36,947 nt of DNA from a candidate division WOR-3 bacterium (GCA_039802005.1 JBDRVV010000025.1:1-36947); one strand, 5' to 3'. Shown: positions 15,995 to 24,266, counted from the stretch's first letter. Notes: a model not told the origin generated them from the sequence alone. A program made the numbers and translations.

Positions 15995-17164
15995 ATGCAC
16001 ATAGAAACCAATATTGTTCATGGTGGCGTTCATCACGATGAAAAGACTGGTGCCCATGTACCACCGATTTATATGACTTCAACCTTCGTCTTTAAAGATG
16101 CAGACCAAGGTGCACGATTATTTAAAGGGGAAGAAGAGGGATATATTTACACCCGTCTTGGCAATCCGACAATTGATTTACTCGCCAAAAAGATGGCACT
16201 TTTAGAATCCGCTGAAGCCGGGCTCGCCTTTGCCTCAGGAATGGCGGCTGTTTTTGCAACGGTATTGACCTGTTGCAAAACTGGTGAACATATGATTGTG
16301 GACAAAGTAATATATGGTGGTACATATGGTCTCTGTCAAAGTGTTCTTCCGCGCCTTGGTATAACAACTACTTTTGTTGATGCAAATGATTTAAATCAGA
16401 TAAGAGCAGCCATAAGACCAGCCACAAAATTAATTCTTGTTGAGTCGCCTGCGAATCCTACATTAAAAATAAATGATATCAGTGCCATTGCTGAAATTGC
16501 TCACGATAACAATATTCTCCTCTGTGTAGATAATACTTTTGCCACCCCTTATCTACAAAGACCCATTGAGCTTGGTGCTGATATTGTTTTACACTCTGCA
16601 ACTAAATATCTTGGTGGTCATGGAGACCTGATCGGTGGGATAGTTGTGGGTAAAAAAGAATTCATTAAAACAATGGCGGATGAAATTGCAAAGGATGTCG
16701 GAGGTTGTATTTCACCAATCAATGCCTACCTGATACTCCGTGGTTTGAAGACACTTGCGGTAAGAATGGAAAGGCATAGTGCAAATGCGATGGCACTGGC
16801 GAGATTTTTGAAAAAGCATCCTAAGGTTGAAAAGGTTTATTATCCTGGTCTTGAAGACCACCCCGGATATGGAATTGCCAGAAAACAGATGCGATATTTT
16901 GGTGGAATGCTGGGTTTTGATTTAAAAGGCGGCAAAGAAGCCGGGAAGGTAGTTATGAATTCGGTTAAAGTATGTACCCTTGCAGTGAGCCTTGGTGATA
17001 CTGATACTTTAATAGAGCATCCTGCATCAATGACCCATTCAACTTATACTGAAGAAGAATTAATAAAAGCAGGGATAAATCCAGGATTTGTCAGAATGTC
17101 CGTGGGCATAGAAAATGTTGAAGATCTAATTGACGATATAGAACAGGCATTATCTAAGATCTGA
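15995..17164 (+). CDS. Cys/Met metabolism PLP enzyme, methionine gamma-lyase-like
   Basis: A 389-residue fold-type I PLP enzyme of the cystathionine gamma-synthase/lyase family. The PLP Lys is in SATKYLGGH (Lys204) and the cofactor Asp in CVDNTFATPY (Asp179). The YTRLGNPT motif (52-59) supplies phosphate contacts from the neighbouring subunit, and Tyr107 in IYGGTYG is the catalytic tyrosine. Methionine gamma-lyase would yield methanethiol, ammonia and 2-oxobutyrate, the natural feed for propionyl-CoA and the neighbouring methylmalonyl-CoA genes. Cystathionine gamma-lyase or synthase cannot be excluded: the Cys typical of pseudomonad methionine gamma-lyase is not at the same place. Confidence 0.88.
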   Translation: MHIETNIVHGGVHHDEKTGAHVPPIYMTSTFVFKDADQGARLFKGEEEGYIYTRLGNPTIDLLAKKMALLESAEAGLAFASGMAAVFATVLTCCKTGEHMIVDKVIYGGTYGLCQSVLPRLGITTTFVDANDLNQIRAAIRPATKLILVESPANPTLKINDISAIAEIAHDNNILLCVDNTFATPYLQRPIELGADIVLHSATKYLGGHGDLIGGIVVGKKEFIKTMADEIAKDVGGCISPINAYLILRGLKTLAVRMERHSANAMALARFLKKHPKVEKVYYPGLEDHPGYGIARKQMRYFGGMLGFDLKGGKEAGKVVMNSVKVCTLAVSLGDTDTLIEHPASMTHSTYTEEELIKAGINPGFVRMSVGIENVEDLIDDIEQALSKI

Positions 17165-17297
17165 AATGTAGCATTCAGTTTCTATCGGACGGCTAAGTAT
17201 AGTTAAAAGGCTCTCTTGCAGGGTTGGTTATTTTATAAAAAGAGCATCTTCATAATGATTATTGTTTGTTTAATCTAAAGAAAATGAAGCAGGGCAG

Positions 17298-17314
17298 GGT
17301 TTTCCATGGAAACC
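17298..17314 (+). repeat. small hairpin GGTTTTCC/GGAAACC
   Basis: A short inverted repeat (GGTTTTCCATGGAAACC) with a five-base perfect outer stem lies in the 238-base gap after the PLP enzyme, just after GCAGGGCA. It resembles the small intergenic hairpins seen elsewhere in the window. The gap 17165-17402 otherwise holds a weak stem at the stop codon (CTGAAATG/CATTCAG, 17161-17178) and the 40-bp tandem repeat. Confidence 0.4.
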
Positions 17315-17337
17315 AATTGTTCTTTCGGAACCAGAGG

Positions 17338-17405
17338 TTAGCCTTGCGTCAGGAGTATAACAATGTAGGGCAAGGCTTTAGCCTTGCAACAGGAGTATAA
17401 CAATG
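17338..17405 (+). repeat. 40-bp tandem repeat duplicating the ribosome-binding site and start codon around a hairpin
   Basis: Two 28-base copies (17338-17365 and 17378-17405) differ at two positions and are offset by 40 bases. Each contains the ribosome-binding site CAGGAG and an ATG. In the first copy the ATG is followed at once by TAG. The second copy supplies the real start at 17403. Between them lies the perfect hairpin GCAAGGCT-TT-AGCCTTGC (17370-17387), preceded by TGTAGGG. Confidence 0.85.
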
Positions 17406-17756
17406 AAGATAAAATCACAAGTTACATTCGGTCTGGGTATTTTTCTTGTGGTCTTTGGTGGCGTAGGCATTTTTGTTACTGACATTCCAGTCAAGATCAT
17501 ACCATTCTTTATCGGCCTTTCGCTAATCTATCTTGGTTGGAAAGGAACACGTACCGCAACTGCTGTATTCGGTCATATCACGGTTGTCTGTGGTTGTTTT
17601 CTTATTACCTATGGTCTGTATTTATTGCCTTATGTTAAACCAACGCTTGCCCATATCTTTGGTATGCCCCTTTTCTGGGGCTTGATTTGTTTACTTGGTG
17701 GCATCTGTGCAATCTATCATGCTTTTTGCAATTGTGTGAGATGCCCAAGAAATTAA
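17403..17756 (+). CDS. small four-helix membrane protein
   Basis: A 117-residue integral membrane protein with four hydrophobic segments at about 7-27, 32-48, 54-76 and 84-108. It ends with CNCVRCPRN, a short Cys-rich tail. I do not recognise a named family. Its start lies in the second copy of a duplicated ribosome-binding site and ATG. It is followed after 18 bases by another small membrane protein with a good ribosome-binding site, so the two are probably co-expressed. Function unknown. Confidence 0.7.
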   Translation: MKIKSQVTFGLGIFLVVFGGVGIFVTDIPVKIIPFFIGLSLIYLGWKGTRTATAVFGHITVVCGCFLITYGLYLLPYVKPTLAHIFGMPLFWGLICLLGGICAIYHAFCNCVRCPRN

Positions 17757-17774
17757 CAAATCTAAGGAGGAATT

Positions 17775-18245
17775 ATGTGGCAAATAAATAAACCAACGGT
17801 ATTCATTGTTGCAATACCGTTTATAATTATTGGCCTTATCTTTATTGTATTGGGTTTTAATACAGGCCCTGAAAGGAAAACCGGCGATGGCTATCCGCTA
17901 AGAACTTTTTTCTTCTTAATGGGAGGATTTTATATTTTTATTATCTTGGCAATCATTGGTGGCGGAATATTGTGGACAAAAAAGCAGCAAAAAGAGTTGG
18001 AATGGTTTAAAAAATTTGGTATCCCTGGAACTGCAGAAATCCTCTCAGCAGAGCAAACCGGTGTTTACATAAATAAACTTCCACAAGTCTGTTTGAAATT
18101 GAGCATAAGTACCGGAATGTTTGCACCATACACTGTGACTACTAATAAAGTGTTTAGTTTCACAGATATGGGTAAATTAATTCCTGGTGCAAAATTTCAA
18201 GTGCTTGTTGATCCGAAAAAACCAAAACGGTTCATAATTATCTAA
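17775..18245 (+). CDS. membrane protein, DUF3592-like layout
   Basis: A 156-residue protein with two hydrophobic segments (about 9-29 and 45-66) followed by a soluble domain of about 90 residues. That domain has GIPGTAEILSAEQTG and a final GAKFQVLVDPKKPKRFIII. This order of two membrane helices and a small beta domain with a VDPxxP ending resembles DUF3592-type proteins, though I am not certain of the family. AAGGAGG precedes the ATG. It is followed by an 87-residue gene after 13 bases. Confidence 0.7.
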   Translation: MWQINKPTVFIVAIPFIIIGLIFIVLGFNTGPERKTGDGYPLRTFFFLMGGFYIFIILAIIGGGILWTKKQQKELEWFKKFGIPGTAEILSAEQTGVYINKLPQVCLKLSISTGMFAPYTVTTNKVFSFTDMGKLIPGAKFQVLVDPKKPKRFIII

Positions 18246-18258
18246 CATGGACGTCTAA

Positions 18259-18522
18259 ATGGTAAAATTTATAGAAAAAAGTGGTGAATCATTTGAAGAG
18301 GCGATTGTAATACTTGATGCCAGCAACCATATGGAAGGTGTTAATGCTGAATATCAATATCTTGCTAAAAAATTCGGTGTCCAGGGGAGAGACTGGAAGT
18401 TACTCCGTCAGAGTTTGATGCCTCACGGCAGAAGGCAATACGACAAAATTGAAATAGAGTTCGCTGACCAAACCAAAAAGGCGATATTCTTTGATATTAC
18501 TTCATTTTTTGGTAAACTCTAA
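18259..18522 (+). CDS. hypothetical protein
   Basis: An 87-residue soluble protein I do not recognise. The first half is acidic and the middle contains FGVQGRDWKLLRQSLMPHGRR, then a C-terminal strand pair rich in charged and aromatic residues. No ribosome-binding site is evident at the ATG, so translation may depend on the gene 13 bases upstream. It ends 12 bases before the small symporter-associated ORF. Confidence 0.55.
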   Translation: MVKFIEKSGESFEEAIVILDASNHMEGVNAEYQYLAKKFGVQGRDWKLLRQSLMPHGRRQYDKIEIEFADQTKKAIFFDITSFFGKL

Positions 18523-18534
18523 AAGGGCAGGGTT

Positions 18535-18651
18535 ATGAGTATTTTAAATATTCCCATTATTACCTTTTTTGCAATCATTTTGTCCGTTATTTGTGTAATA
18601 TTTGCATTTGTATGGGGTTTGCTTTATAGACCTGGAGATAAAGATGAATAA
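18535..18651 (+). CDS. 38-residue single-helix protein, symporter small accessory type
   Basis: A short ORF with one membrane helix (about residues 6-31) ending in YRPGDKDE. AGGGCAGG precedes the ATG. Its stop overlaps the start of the sodium:solute symporter gene by eight bases (18644-18651), so the two are translationally coupled. Small single-helix proteins encoded directly before SSS-family symporters are known as symporter small accessory proteins, and this one has the right size, position and topology. A role in assembly or stability of the transporter is inferred. Confidence 0.78.
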   Translation: MSILNIPIITFFAIILSVICVIFAFVWGLLYRPGDKDE

Positions 18652-20083
18652 TATGCTTATATATGCCATGGTTATAGTGCTTTATCTTCTATTATTGCTC
18701 GTTATTGGTATCATTTCTGGTAGAAAAACAAAAGATACTTCGGACTTTTATCTGGGCGGACGAAATATCGGTCCCTGGGTGACTTCTCTGTCTTATGTAG
18801 CTGCATATTTCAGTTCAGTTGTGATAATTGGAGGTGGTGCATTTGGCTGGCTTTACGGGATGTCAACACTTTGGATTGGTGCAATAAATGTTCTACTGGG
18901 AACGACTGTATGCTGGATTGTTCTCGGTCCGAGAATGAGAGAAATTACCCATAGACTGAATGTCATTACTATTCCTGAATTTCTAAAGAGAAGATATGAT
19001 TCAAACTTTGCTTTAATATTTTCTTCGCTTGTGATAGCGATATTTTTGATAGTTTATAATGTGAGTATGCTCAAAGGTATGGGGCATATATTTGAAGGAT
19101 TGATTGGTGTTTCATATATCTACGGTCTTTTGATTTCTTCGGTGATAATACTTTTTTATGTATCAATTGGTGGATATATTGCAGTTGTTTGGACAAGTTT
19201 TATACAGGCTTGGATAATGGGAATAGGATTGATAACACTCACAATTTTTACATTGAAAAGTGTCGGTGGCATTTCAAACGCTGCATTTAATCTCTCTGTA
19301 ATTAATAAGGGATATGTTGATACACCCGGCGTATGGAATTGGCAGGGATTGATTTCTTATGCATTGATAGTCAGTTTTGGAGTTTGGGGTATGCCCCAAC
19401 TTCTGGTTAGATTTTATTCAATTAAGAAAATCAGTTTTTTCAAGATAGGAACACCAGTTGCAGCGCTTGGGACTTGTCTTGCACTTCTGCCGTATTTTAA
19501 TGGCGCTATATCAAGAATACTTTTTCCTTCATTGAAGAATCCTGACCTTGCAATACCGATGCTTGTAAAATCTGTTCTTAACCCTATAGGTTCCTCAATA
19601 TTTCTGGCAGCAGTCCTTGCTGCAGGTATGTCAACATTTTCGTCAGTATTAATAATAATCACTGGTTCAATAATCAAAGATTTTCTGAAAGAAGGATTGA
19701 AATTAAATTATGATGACAAGAGGATGCTTACGATGAGCAAAATCACAACACTCATTATAGGTATTATCTCAATAATAATTGCTATAAAACCGCCCGCCCT
19801 TGTACTTGCTTTAACCGCGTTCTCCTGGGCAATCATATCTTCTACTACACTCTGGCCGGTTCTATTTGGACTTTATGCAAGATGGGTTACAAAAGCTGGA
19901 GTAATTTCTTCAATGATTGGTGGCTTTCTCATAGCACTGATATGGATGGCTCTAAAACAACCATTCAAAGTTCATGGATTTATCCCTGGAATTATCATCT
20001 CCTTTATGATAATTACACTGGTTAGTCTGTTCACAAAAAAATATGACAAAGAATTTTTAGAGACGATTTACCACAAAAAATAA
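18644..20083 (+). CDS. sodium:solute symporter (SSS family)
   Basis: A 479-residue polytopic membrane protein with about 13 hydrophobic helices, the usual SSS (PutP/PanF) topology. Family landmarks include the SDFYLGGRNIGPW segment in loop 1-2, the AAYFSSVVIIGGGAFGW helix and ITIPEFLKRRY. In helix 8, the ILAAGMSTFSSVLIII-like segment contains the sodium-site Ser/Thr residues. I chose ATG 18644, which overlaps the small accessory ORF and has GGAG upstream; ATG 18653 is an alternative. The substrate is not predictable; an organic or amino acid would fit the catabolic neighbours. Confidence 0.9.
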   Translation: MNNMLIYAMVIVLYLLLLLVIGIISGRKTKDTSDFYLGGRNIGPWVTSLSYVAAYFSSVVIIGGGAFGWLYGMSTLWIGAINVLLGTTVCWIVLGPRMREITHRLNVITIPEFLKRRYDSNFALIFSSLVIAIFLIVYNVSMLKGMGHIFEGLIGVSYIYGLLISSVIILFYVSIGGYIAVVWTSFIQAWIMGIGLITLTIFTLKSVGGISNAAFNLSVINKGYVDTPGVWNWQGLISYALIVSFGVWGMPQLLVRFYSIKKISFFKIGTPVAALGTCLALLPYFNGAISRILFPSLKNPDLAIPMLVKSVLNPIGSSIFLAAVLAAGMSTFSSVLIIITGSIIKDFLKEGLKLNYDDKRMLTMSKITTLIIGIISIIIAIKPPALVLALTAFSWAIISSTTLWPVLFGLYARWVTKAGVISSMIGGFLIALIWMALKQPFKVHGFIPGIIISFMIITLVSLFTKKYDKEFLETIYHKK

Positions 20084-20096
20084 GAAAGGAGAAAAT

Positions 20097-21023
20097 ATGA
20101 AATTCATAAGATTTTTATTGTTGACCTTTGCTTTAATCGCGTTTTCTTTTGCGCTCAGGCCAGAAAGAGAATATAAGGCGATACCTTCTGATTACGGTAT
20201 TATTTACCGAGAGGTTGAATTTCTGACCGCAGATAATTTAAAACTAAAAGGCTGGTTCATTCCTGCTCAGGATACTGTTGGTATTTTGAACTCAGTTATT
20301 GGACGTCTCGTACCGGTTCCCGATGAGTTAAAACCCGATGTCAGAGAGTATAAAACAGATACTACAAGGAAACCAACGATTATTATCTGTGATGGTGATG
20401 CTGGTAATATGACACAATTTATATTCTATGCTTATCATTTTTTTACAAAAGGATATAACGTTTTCTTGTTTGACTGGCGTGGCTTTGGGAAAAGCTCAGA
20501 TTGGCAAACCGAGCAGGACAGGTTGTGTTATACTGAATATATTGATGATTATGATGCCACAATTGGTTTTGTAAAAAAACAACCTGAAGTTGATACGACA
20601 CGAATAGGAGTTATGGGTTTTTCCACGGGCGCTTATCTTTCCTTTGCAATCATTGCGAAAAGAAATGATATTTCTGCTTATGTAGGTAGGGCACTTATGA
20701 GTTCGTTTGATGAACTTTTACCAGTATTGAAACAATCATTACCGGGGCGAAACTTTATGGCACCAGAGAATTATCCCGAAGAACTATTACCTATAAATGC
20801 GGCTGAGAAGATTAAGATTCCAGTCTTTTTGATCGTTGGTGAAAAAGATAATCGAACACCGGTTTGGATGTCTGAGAAGATAATGGTCAAATTGAATGGT
20901 CCAAAAGAACTATGGATAGTTCCTAAAGCAGAGCACGGTGGTATAAACGGACCAGAATTCATCAATTATCCTGAATTCTTTGACAGGGTTCTGGCATTTT
21001 TTGATAAATATTTAAAAAAATAA
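20097..21023 (+). CDS. exported alpha/beta hydrolase
   Basis: A 308-residue alpha/beta-hydrolase-fold protein with an N-terminal signal peptide (about residues 1-19). The nucleophile elbow GFSTG places Ser176. Asp251 in VGEKDNRTP and His280 in PKAEHGG complete the triad. The FDWRGFGKS segment before the elbow is typical of the serine aminopeptidase/acyl-transfer hydrolase group. It follows the symporter by 13 bases with an AAGGAG site, so it may release the transported substrate in the periplasm. An esterase or peptidase activity is possible. Confidence 0.85.
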   Translation: MKFIRFLLLTFALIAFSFALRPEREYKAIPSDYGIIYREVEFLTADNLKLKGWFIPAQDTVGILNSVIGRLVPVPDELKPDVREYKTDTTRKPTIIICDGDAGNMTQFIFYAYHFFTKGYNVFLFDWRGFGKSSDWQTEQDRLCYTEYIDDYDATIGFVKKQPEVDTTRIGVMGFSTGAYLSFAIIAKRNDISAYVGRALMSSFDELLPVLKQSLPGRNFMAPENYPEELLPINAAEKIKIPVFLIVGEKDNRTPVWMSEKIMVKLNGPKELWIVPKAEHGGINGPEFINYPEFFDRVLAFFDKYLKK

Positions 21024-21105
21024 ACCGCCGTCAGTCGTTATTGAGTGCAATAGCTCACTAATGCCTTTGTACTGAAAATTTAAATTTAAATGAGAAAGGA
21101 GTAAT

Positions 21106-21453
21106 ATGTTTATATTGGCAGTCATTATTGGATACATAGCAATGTTGATATTAAGCCCGCTTCCGGTGTTAGGACCAATAATTGCTGGATTCATTGCGGG
21201 ATTGATTATTGGTGGAGTAAAGAACGGAATGCTTTCGGGATTTTTGAGCGGCACAATTGAAGGGATACTTGCCGGGATATTATTGCCGATTCTTGGTGGT
21301 TTTATAGGTAGTATCCTTGGTGGTGGTGGCACAATTTTCGGCGGCCTTGTTGGTGCAATAATCGGTGCTGGTATTTTTATTACCACACTCTATTTTGGAT
21401 TACTCGGACTCGTTGGCGGTGCCATTGGTGGGTTAATCCACAGAAAGAAATAA
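21106..21453 (+). CDS. glycine-rich small membrane protein
   Basis: A 115-residue, very hydrophobic, glycine-rich protein with four likely helices and repeated GG and GGxxG motifs (GGGGTIFGG around residue 67). It resembles DUF5518-like membrane proteins in composition, but I cannot assign it firmly. AGAAAGGAG precedes the ATG. Reading the opposite strand yields a long ORF here that is only a shadow of the glycine and isoleucine codons. Function unknown. Confidence 0.65.
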   Translation: MFILAVIIGYIAMLILSPLPVLGPIIAGFIAGLIIGGVKNGMLSGFLSGTIEGILAGILLPILGGFIGSILGGGGTIFGGLVGAIIGAGIFITTLYFGLLGLVGGAIGGLIHRKK

Positions 21454-21485
21454 GATTGTTTTTATCAGTTTATTGATTATTAAAA

Positions 21486-22127
21486 ATGAAGAAGAGTCAA
21501 CTTATTATTCTATTCTTTGTTACATCTCTTGTTTTTGCACAAGAGAACAAGCATATCAATAATCTCACGCCCAACTTCCATTTCGGTTTTGAGATTTCGG
21601 AACTATTGCAGAATGATTTTAGAAACTTGGGACCGAAGAATTTTACTTTCTTTTTTGGACAGGAATTCTGGTGTAAAAAATTGCAGAATTTTGGTTATCG
21701 TGTTTTGGTCATAAATGTTGACCTGTCAGCAGAACATCTATCAAACAATAATTTCATCAAGGGGGATAAGTCTGGTCTGACCGGTAGTCTGACTGCAGGC
21801 AGAATATTTTTTGATTGGTACCCTGGACGAAAAAAAGTTATGTTTATTCAATTTAATCCAATATTTAGCACGGGCTTGGGTTATAATAGAAATATCATTC
21901 AGAATAACGCAGTTTATGACCTGAATGGAATAACACTTGATGCAGGTTTTCGTTTGCAGAGCGTATGTTTTGAAAAAGTTTTTATTGAATTTCCTGTTAT
22001 AGACGGTTTTCTATATTTGTGGAAAAGCCGAAGTGCGAAAGGTATTGTTGATAATGCAATTATTGATTATCCAGAACAAGGAATGATATTTCTGTGGATA
22101 AATTTTGGTATAAAAATAAGTTATTAG
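21486..22127 (+). CDS. exported protein, probable outer-membrane beta-barrel
   Basis: A 213-residue protein with a clear signal peptide (about residues 1-18, cleaved after VFA). The remainder alternates aromatic and polar residues in short strands (for example LTAGRIFFDWYPG and MIFLWINFGIKISY) and ends in Tyr, as expected of an outer-membrane barrel. No named family recognised. It follows the glycine-rich membrane protein by 32 bases without a strong ribosome-binding site. Confidence 0.7.
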   Translation: MKKSQLIILFFVTSLVFAQENKHINNLTPNFHFGFEISELLQNDFRNLGPKNFTFFFGQEFWCKKLQNFGYRVLVINVDLSAEHLSNNNFIKGDKSGLTGSLTAGRIFFDWYPGRKKVMFIQFNPIFSTGLGYNRNIIQNNAVYDLNGITLDAGFRLQSVCFEKVFIEFPVIDGFLYLWKSRSAKGIVDNAIIDYPEQGMIFLWINFGIKISY

Positions 22128-22135
22128 GGGGTTGT

Positions 22136-22651
22136 ATGCAATCTATACCAGACGAGGTTGTCGAGAAAACCTTTGAAGAGATGTCAATCCTTGAACCAGA
22201 CGAGATAAAAATCTTGATTAATAAGATGGGTGAGGAACAACCTTATGTTCTTGCTTATCTTTTTGAAACAGGTGAACATGAATTCAACGAATCTGAAAAA
22301 GAAGTATTTTTCTATTTGGGAATCGGAATATGGCGAATGATGTCAAGCAGATATGCCCCTTTGCCTTTGGTTCTCCCAATACTTCTTGATGAAATAGAGG
22401 AAGAGAATCTAAAAATACTTGATTCTTTGCAAAAAATGGATGAAGAAAGATTCGTTGAGTGTATTGGCCAGATAATAGACAATTACTCCCAACCTGCTAT
22501 TTTATTTTATGTTGTTGATTTGTTGATTGAAGAAGAAATAGATGTTGCCCCAAACAAGATAGGAATAATGTTTATCTTTTTAAAAATATTGATTGATGCC
22601 TTCCAGAAGGCAATTGAATTGAAAAAAATTGAAAGACCCTGGAAGATTTAA
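22136..22651 (+). CDS. hypothetical acidic protein
   Basis: A 171-residue, acidic, mostly helical protein I do not recognise. An EPDEIKILINKMGEEQPYVLAY-like segment near the start and a helix-rich end suggest an all-alpha fold. There is no signal peptide. I chose ATG 22136 because AGGGGG lies just upstream; the frame extends further back but overlaps the preceding gene. It ends about 25 bases before the promoter of purE, so it closes the transcription unit. Confidence 0.6.
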   Translation: MQSIPDEVVEKTFEEMSILEPDEIKILINKMGEEQPYVLAYLFETGEHEFNESEKEVFFYLGIGIWRMMSSRYAPLPLVLPILLDEIEEENLKILDSLQKMDEERFVECIGQIIDNYSQPAILFYVVDLLIEEEIDVAPNKIGIMFIFLKILIDAFQKAIELKKIERPWKI

Positions 22652-22675
22652 AGATGAAAGATTTAATACTTTTTC

Positions 22676-22703
22676 TTGACCCTGCGAAATTTTTAACTAT
22701 AAT
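22676..22703 (+). promoter_or_regulatory. sigma70-type promoter for purE-purC
   Basis: TTGACC (22676-22681) and TATAAT (22698-22703) are 16 bp apart. The expected start is near 22710, with AAAGGAGG before the ATG at 22726. No riboswitch-like structure fits into such a short leader. Confidence 0.75.
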
Positions 22704-22725
22704 ATTAAATTAAAAAAGGAGGCAG

Positions 22726-23202
22726 ATGGCTAAGGTTATAATCATTATGGGTTCAAAAGGGGATTTTGAACATTCAAAAAAGATCGCAGGAGTACTGGAA
22801 AAATTTGGTGTTAACTATACCCTGCGAATTGCCTCAGCACATAAGGTTCCACTCAAAATTCTTGAAATTATAAAAGAATACGAGAATGAAGATGTGGTTT
22901 TTATCACGGTTGCAGGCAGGAGTAATGCCCTGAGCGGATTCGTCGATGCCAATACTACGAAACCTGTAATTGCCTGTCCGCCTTACAGCGACAAATTCAG
23001 CGGTGCCGACATTTTCTCTACAATCAGAATGCCTTCGGGAGTTTGTCCTTTATTTATTCTTGAACCAGAAGAGGCAGGTTTAGCAGCAATTAAAATTCTT
23101 TCCCTTGCAGACAAAAAATTAGAAAGAAAGATAAGAGATTATCAAGAAGCAAAAAGAGAGGAAATTGAAAAGGCAGATAAGGAGGTAAATAAAAATGGGT
23201 AG
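22726..23202 (+). CDS. purE: phosphoribosylaminoimidazole carboxylase PurE, class II-like
   Basis: A 158-residue PurE-fold protein. Motifs follow the class II (AIR carboxylase) type known from animals and some bacteria rather than the class I mutase: SAHK at 37-40 instead of SAHRTP, then VAGRSNALSG near 62-71, a CPP triplet at 84-86 and RMPSG at 101-105. Class II enzymes carboxylate aminoimidazole ribotide with CO2 directly and need no PurK. The C-terminal 30 residues are charged and helical. It overlaps purC by eight bases, the bacterial equivalent of the fused animal PAICS arrangement. Confidence 0.87.
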   Translation: MAKVIIIMGSKGDFEHSKKIAGVLEKFGVNYTLRIASAHKVPLKILEIIKEYENEDVVFITVAGRSNALSGFVDANTTKPVIACPPYSDKFSGADIFSTIRMPSGVCPLFILEPEEAGLAAIKILSLADKKLERKIRDYQEAKREEIEKADKEVNKNG

Positions 23203-24220
23203 TGTAAAAGACCTTACGGTTATAGAAAAACCAACCGAAAATGAACCGGGTATTGGCAGGTTTGTATTTTCAGACAGATATTCAGTTTTTGACTGGGGTG
23301 AGATGCCTGACCACATATCAAAAAAAGGACAGGCAATATGTATTGCTACAGCTTATTACTTTGAGAAACTTGAGCAATCTGGTATAAAGACTCACTATCT
23401 TGGTCTTATTGAAGATGGGAAGACAAAACGCCTGAATGATTTGAAAACACCATCTGATACGATGGAGGTCAAATTGCTCAGAGTAATAAAACCTGAGCTC
23501 AAAGGTGATAATAAATATGATTATTCAATTTATAAAAAAGAGAAAAGAAATTTTTTAATCCCACTTGAGGTTATTTATCGTAATGCCCTGCCCGCAGGTT
23601 CTTCGGTATTTAAGCGTTTAAAGGAAGGGACAATTAAACCCTCGGATATTGGATTTGACAGAATTCCAGAGCCCGGGCAAATACTTAAAAACCCGATATA
23701 CGATGTATCAACAAAACTTGAAATAACAGATAGGTATTTGACCTGGGATGAAGCGAAAGAAATATCTAATCTTTCTGATGAAGAACTTGTTCAAATGAAA
23801 AAAATATTATCTTTTGTCAATGAACTCATTAACAAGGAGACACAAAAACTCGGATTATTTAATGAAGATGGTAAAATTGAACTTGGATTTGATGAGAATA
23901 GAAATTTCGTCCTCGTTGATGCTTTGGGAACACTTGATGAATGTCGATTTACTTTTGATGGAATGCCTGTAAGCAAAGAGATAGCACGGATTTATTATCG
24001 TAAAACCGATTGGTTTAAAGATGTGGAGGAGGCAAAAAAGAAAGACCGGGTACACTGGAAATCCATCGTCCGAACCAAACCACCCCATCTACCAGAAGAA
24101 TTATATAAAGGTATCTGTTTAATATATCAGGCTTATGCAAATGAACTAACTGGTAAAAAATGGTTTGATGCACCTTCTTTAAGGAAGATTTTAGAAGATA
24201 TAAAAAAATGGGTATTGTAA
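23195..24220 (+). CDS. purC: phosphoribosylaminoimidazole-succinocarboxamide synthase
   Basis: A 341-residue SAICAR synthetase, longer than the usual 240-residue bacterial PurC and closer to archaeal-type enzymes. Landmarks are GSVKDL at the start, FVFSDRYSVFDWGEMPD, the RNALPAGSSVFKRL segment (substrate contacts) and VLVDALGTLDECRF, which corresponds to the LIDFKLEFG/DE metal region. It catalyses ATP-dependent addition of aspartate to CAIR. The ATG overlaps the end of purE by eight bases and an AAGGAGG lies within purE, so the two enzymes act in sequence and are co-translated. Confidence 0.9.
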   Translation: MGSVKDLTVIEKPTENEPGIGRFVFSDRYSVFDWGEMPDHISKKGQAICIATAYYFEKLEQSGIKTHYLGLIEDGKTKRLNDLKTPSDTMEVKLLRVIKPELKGDNKYDYSIYKKEKRNFLIPLEVIYRNALPAGSSVFKRLKEGTIKPSDIGFDRIPEPGQILKNPIYDVSTKLEITDRYLTWDEAKEISNLSDEELVQMKKILSFVNELINKETQKLGLFNEDGKIELGFDENRNFVLVDALGTLDECRFTFDGMPVSKEIARIYYRKTDWFKDVEEAKKKDRVHWKSIVRTKPPHLPEELYKGICLIYQAYANELTGKKWFDAPSLRKILEDIKKWVL

Positions 24221-24266
24221 AGTATATAACCAATCGGTTATTATTTAAAAAGAAGGGAGGTCGTTG

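Noticed and set aside
17161-17183. Rho-independent terminator after the PLP enzyme
   Set aside because: The stem CTGAAATG/CATTCAG has a bulge, is AT-rich, and is followed by only three T residues before a C.
21012-21386. Long minus-strand ORF of 124 codons, Pro- and Ile-rich
   Set aside because: It is the mirror of the glycine-rich membrane protein gene and has no ribosome-binding site.
22726-24220. A single fused purE-purC gene
   Set aside because: A stop codon ends purE at 23202 and purC is in another frame with its own ribosome-binding site; they overlap by eight bases but are separate.
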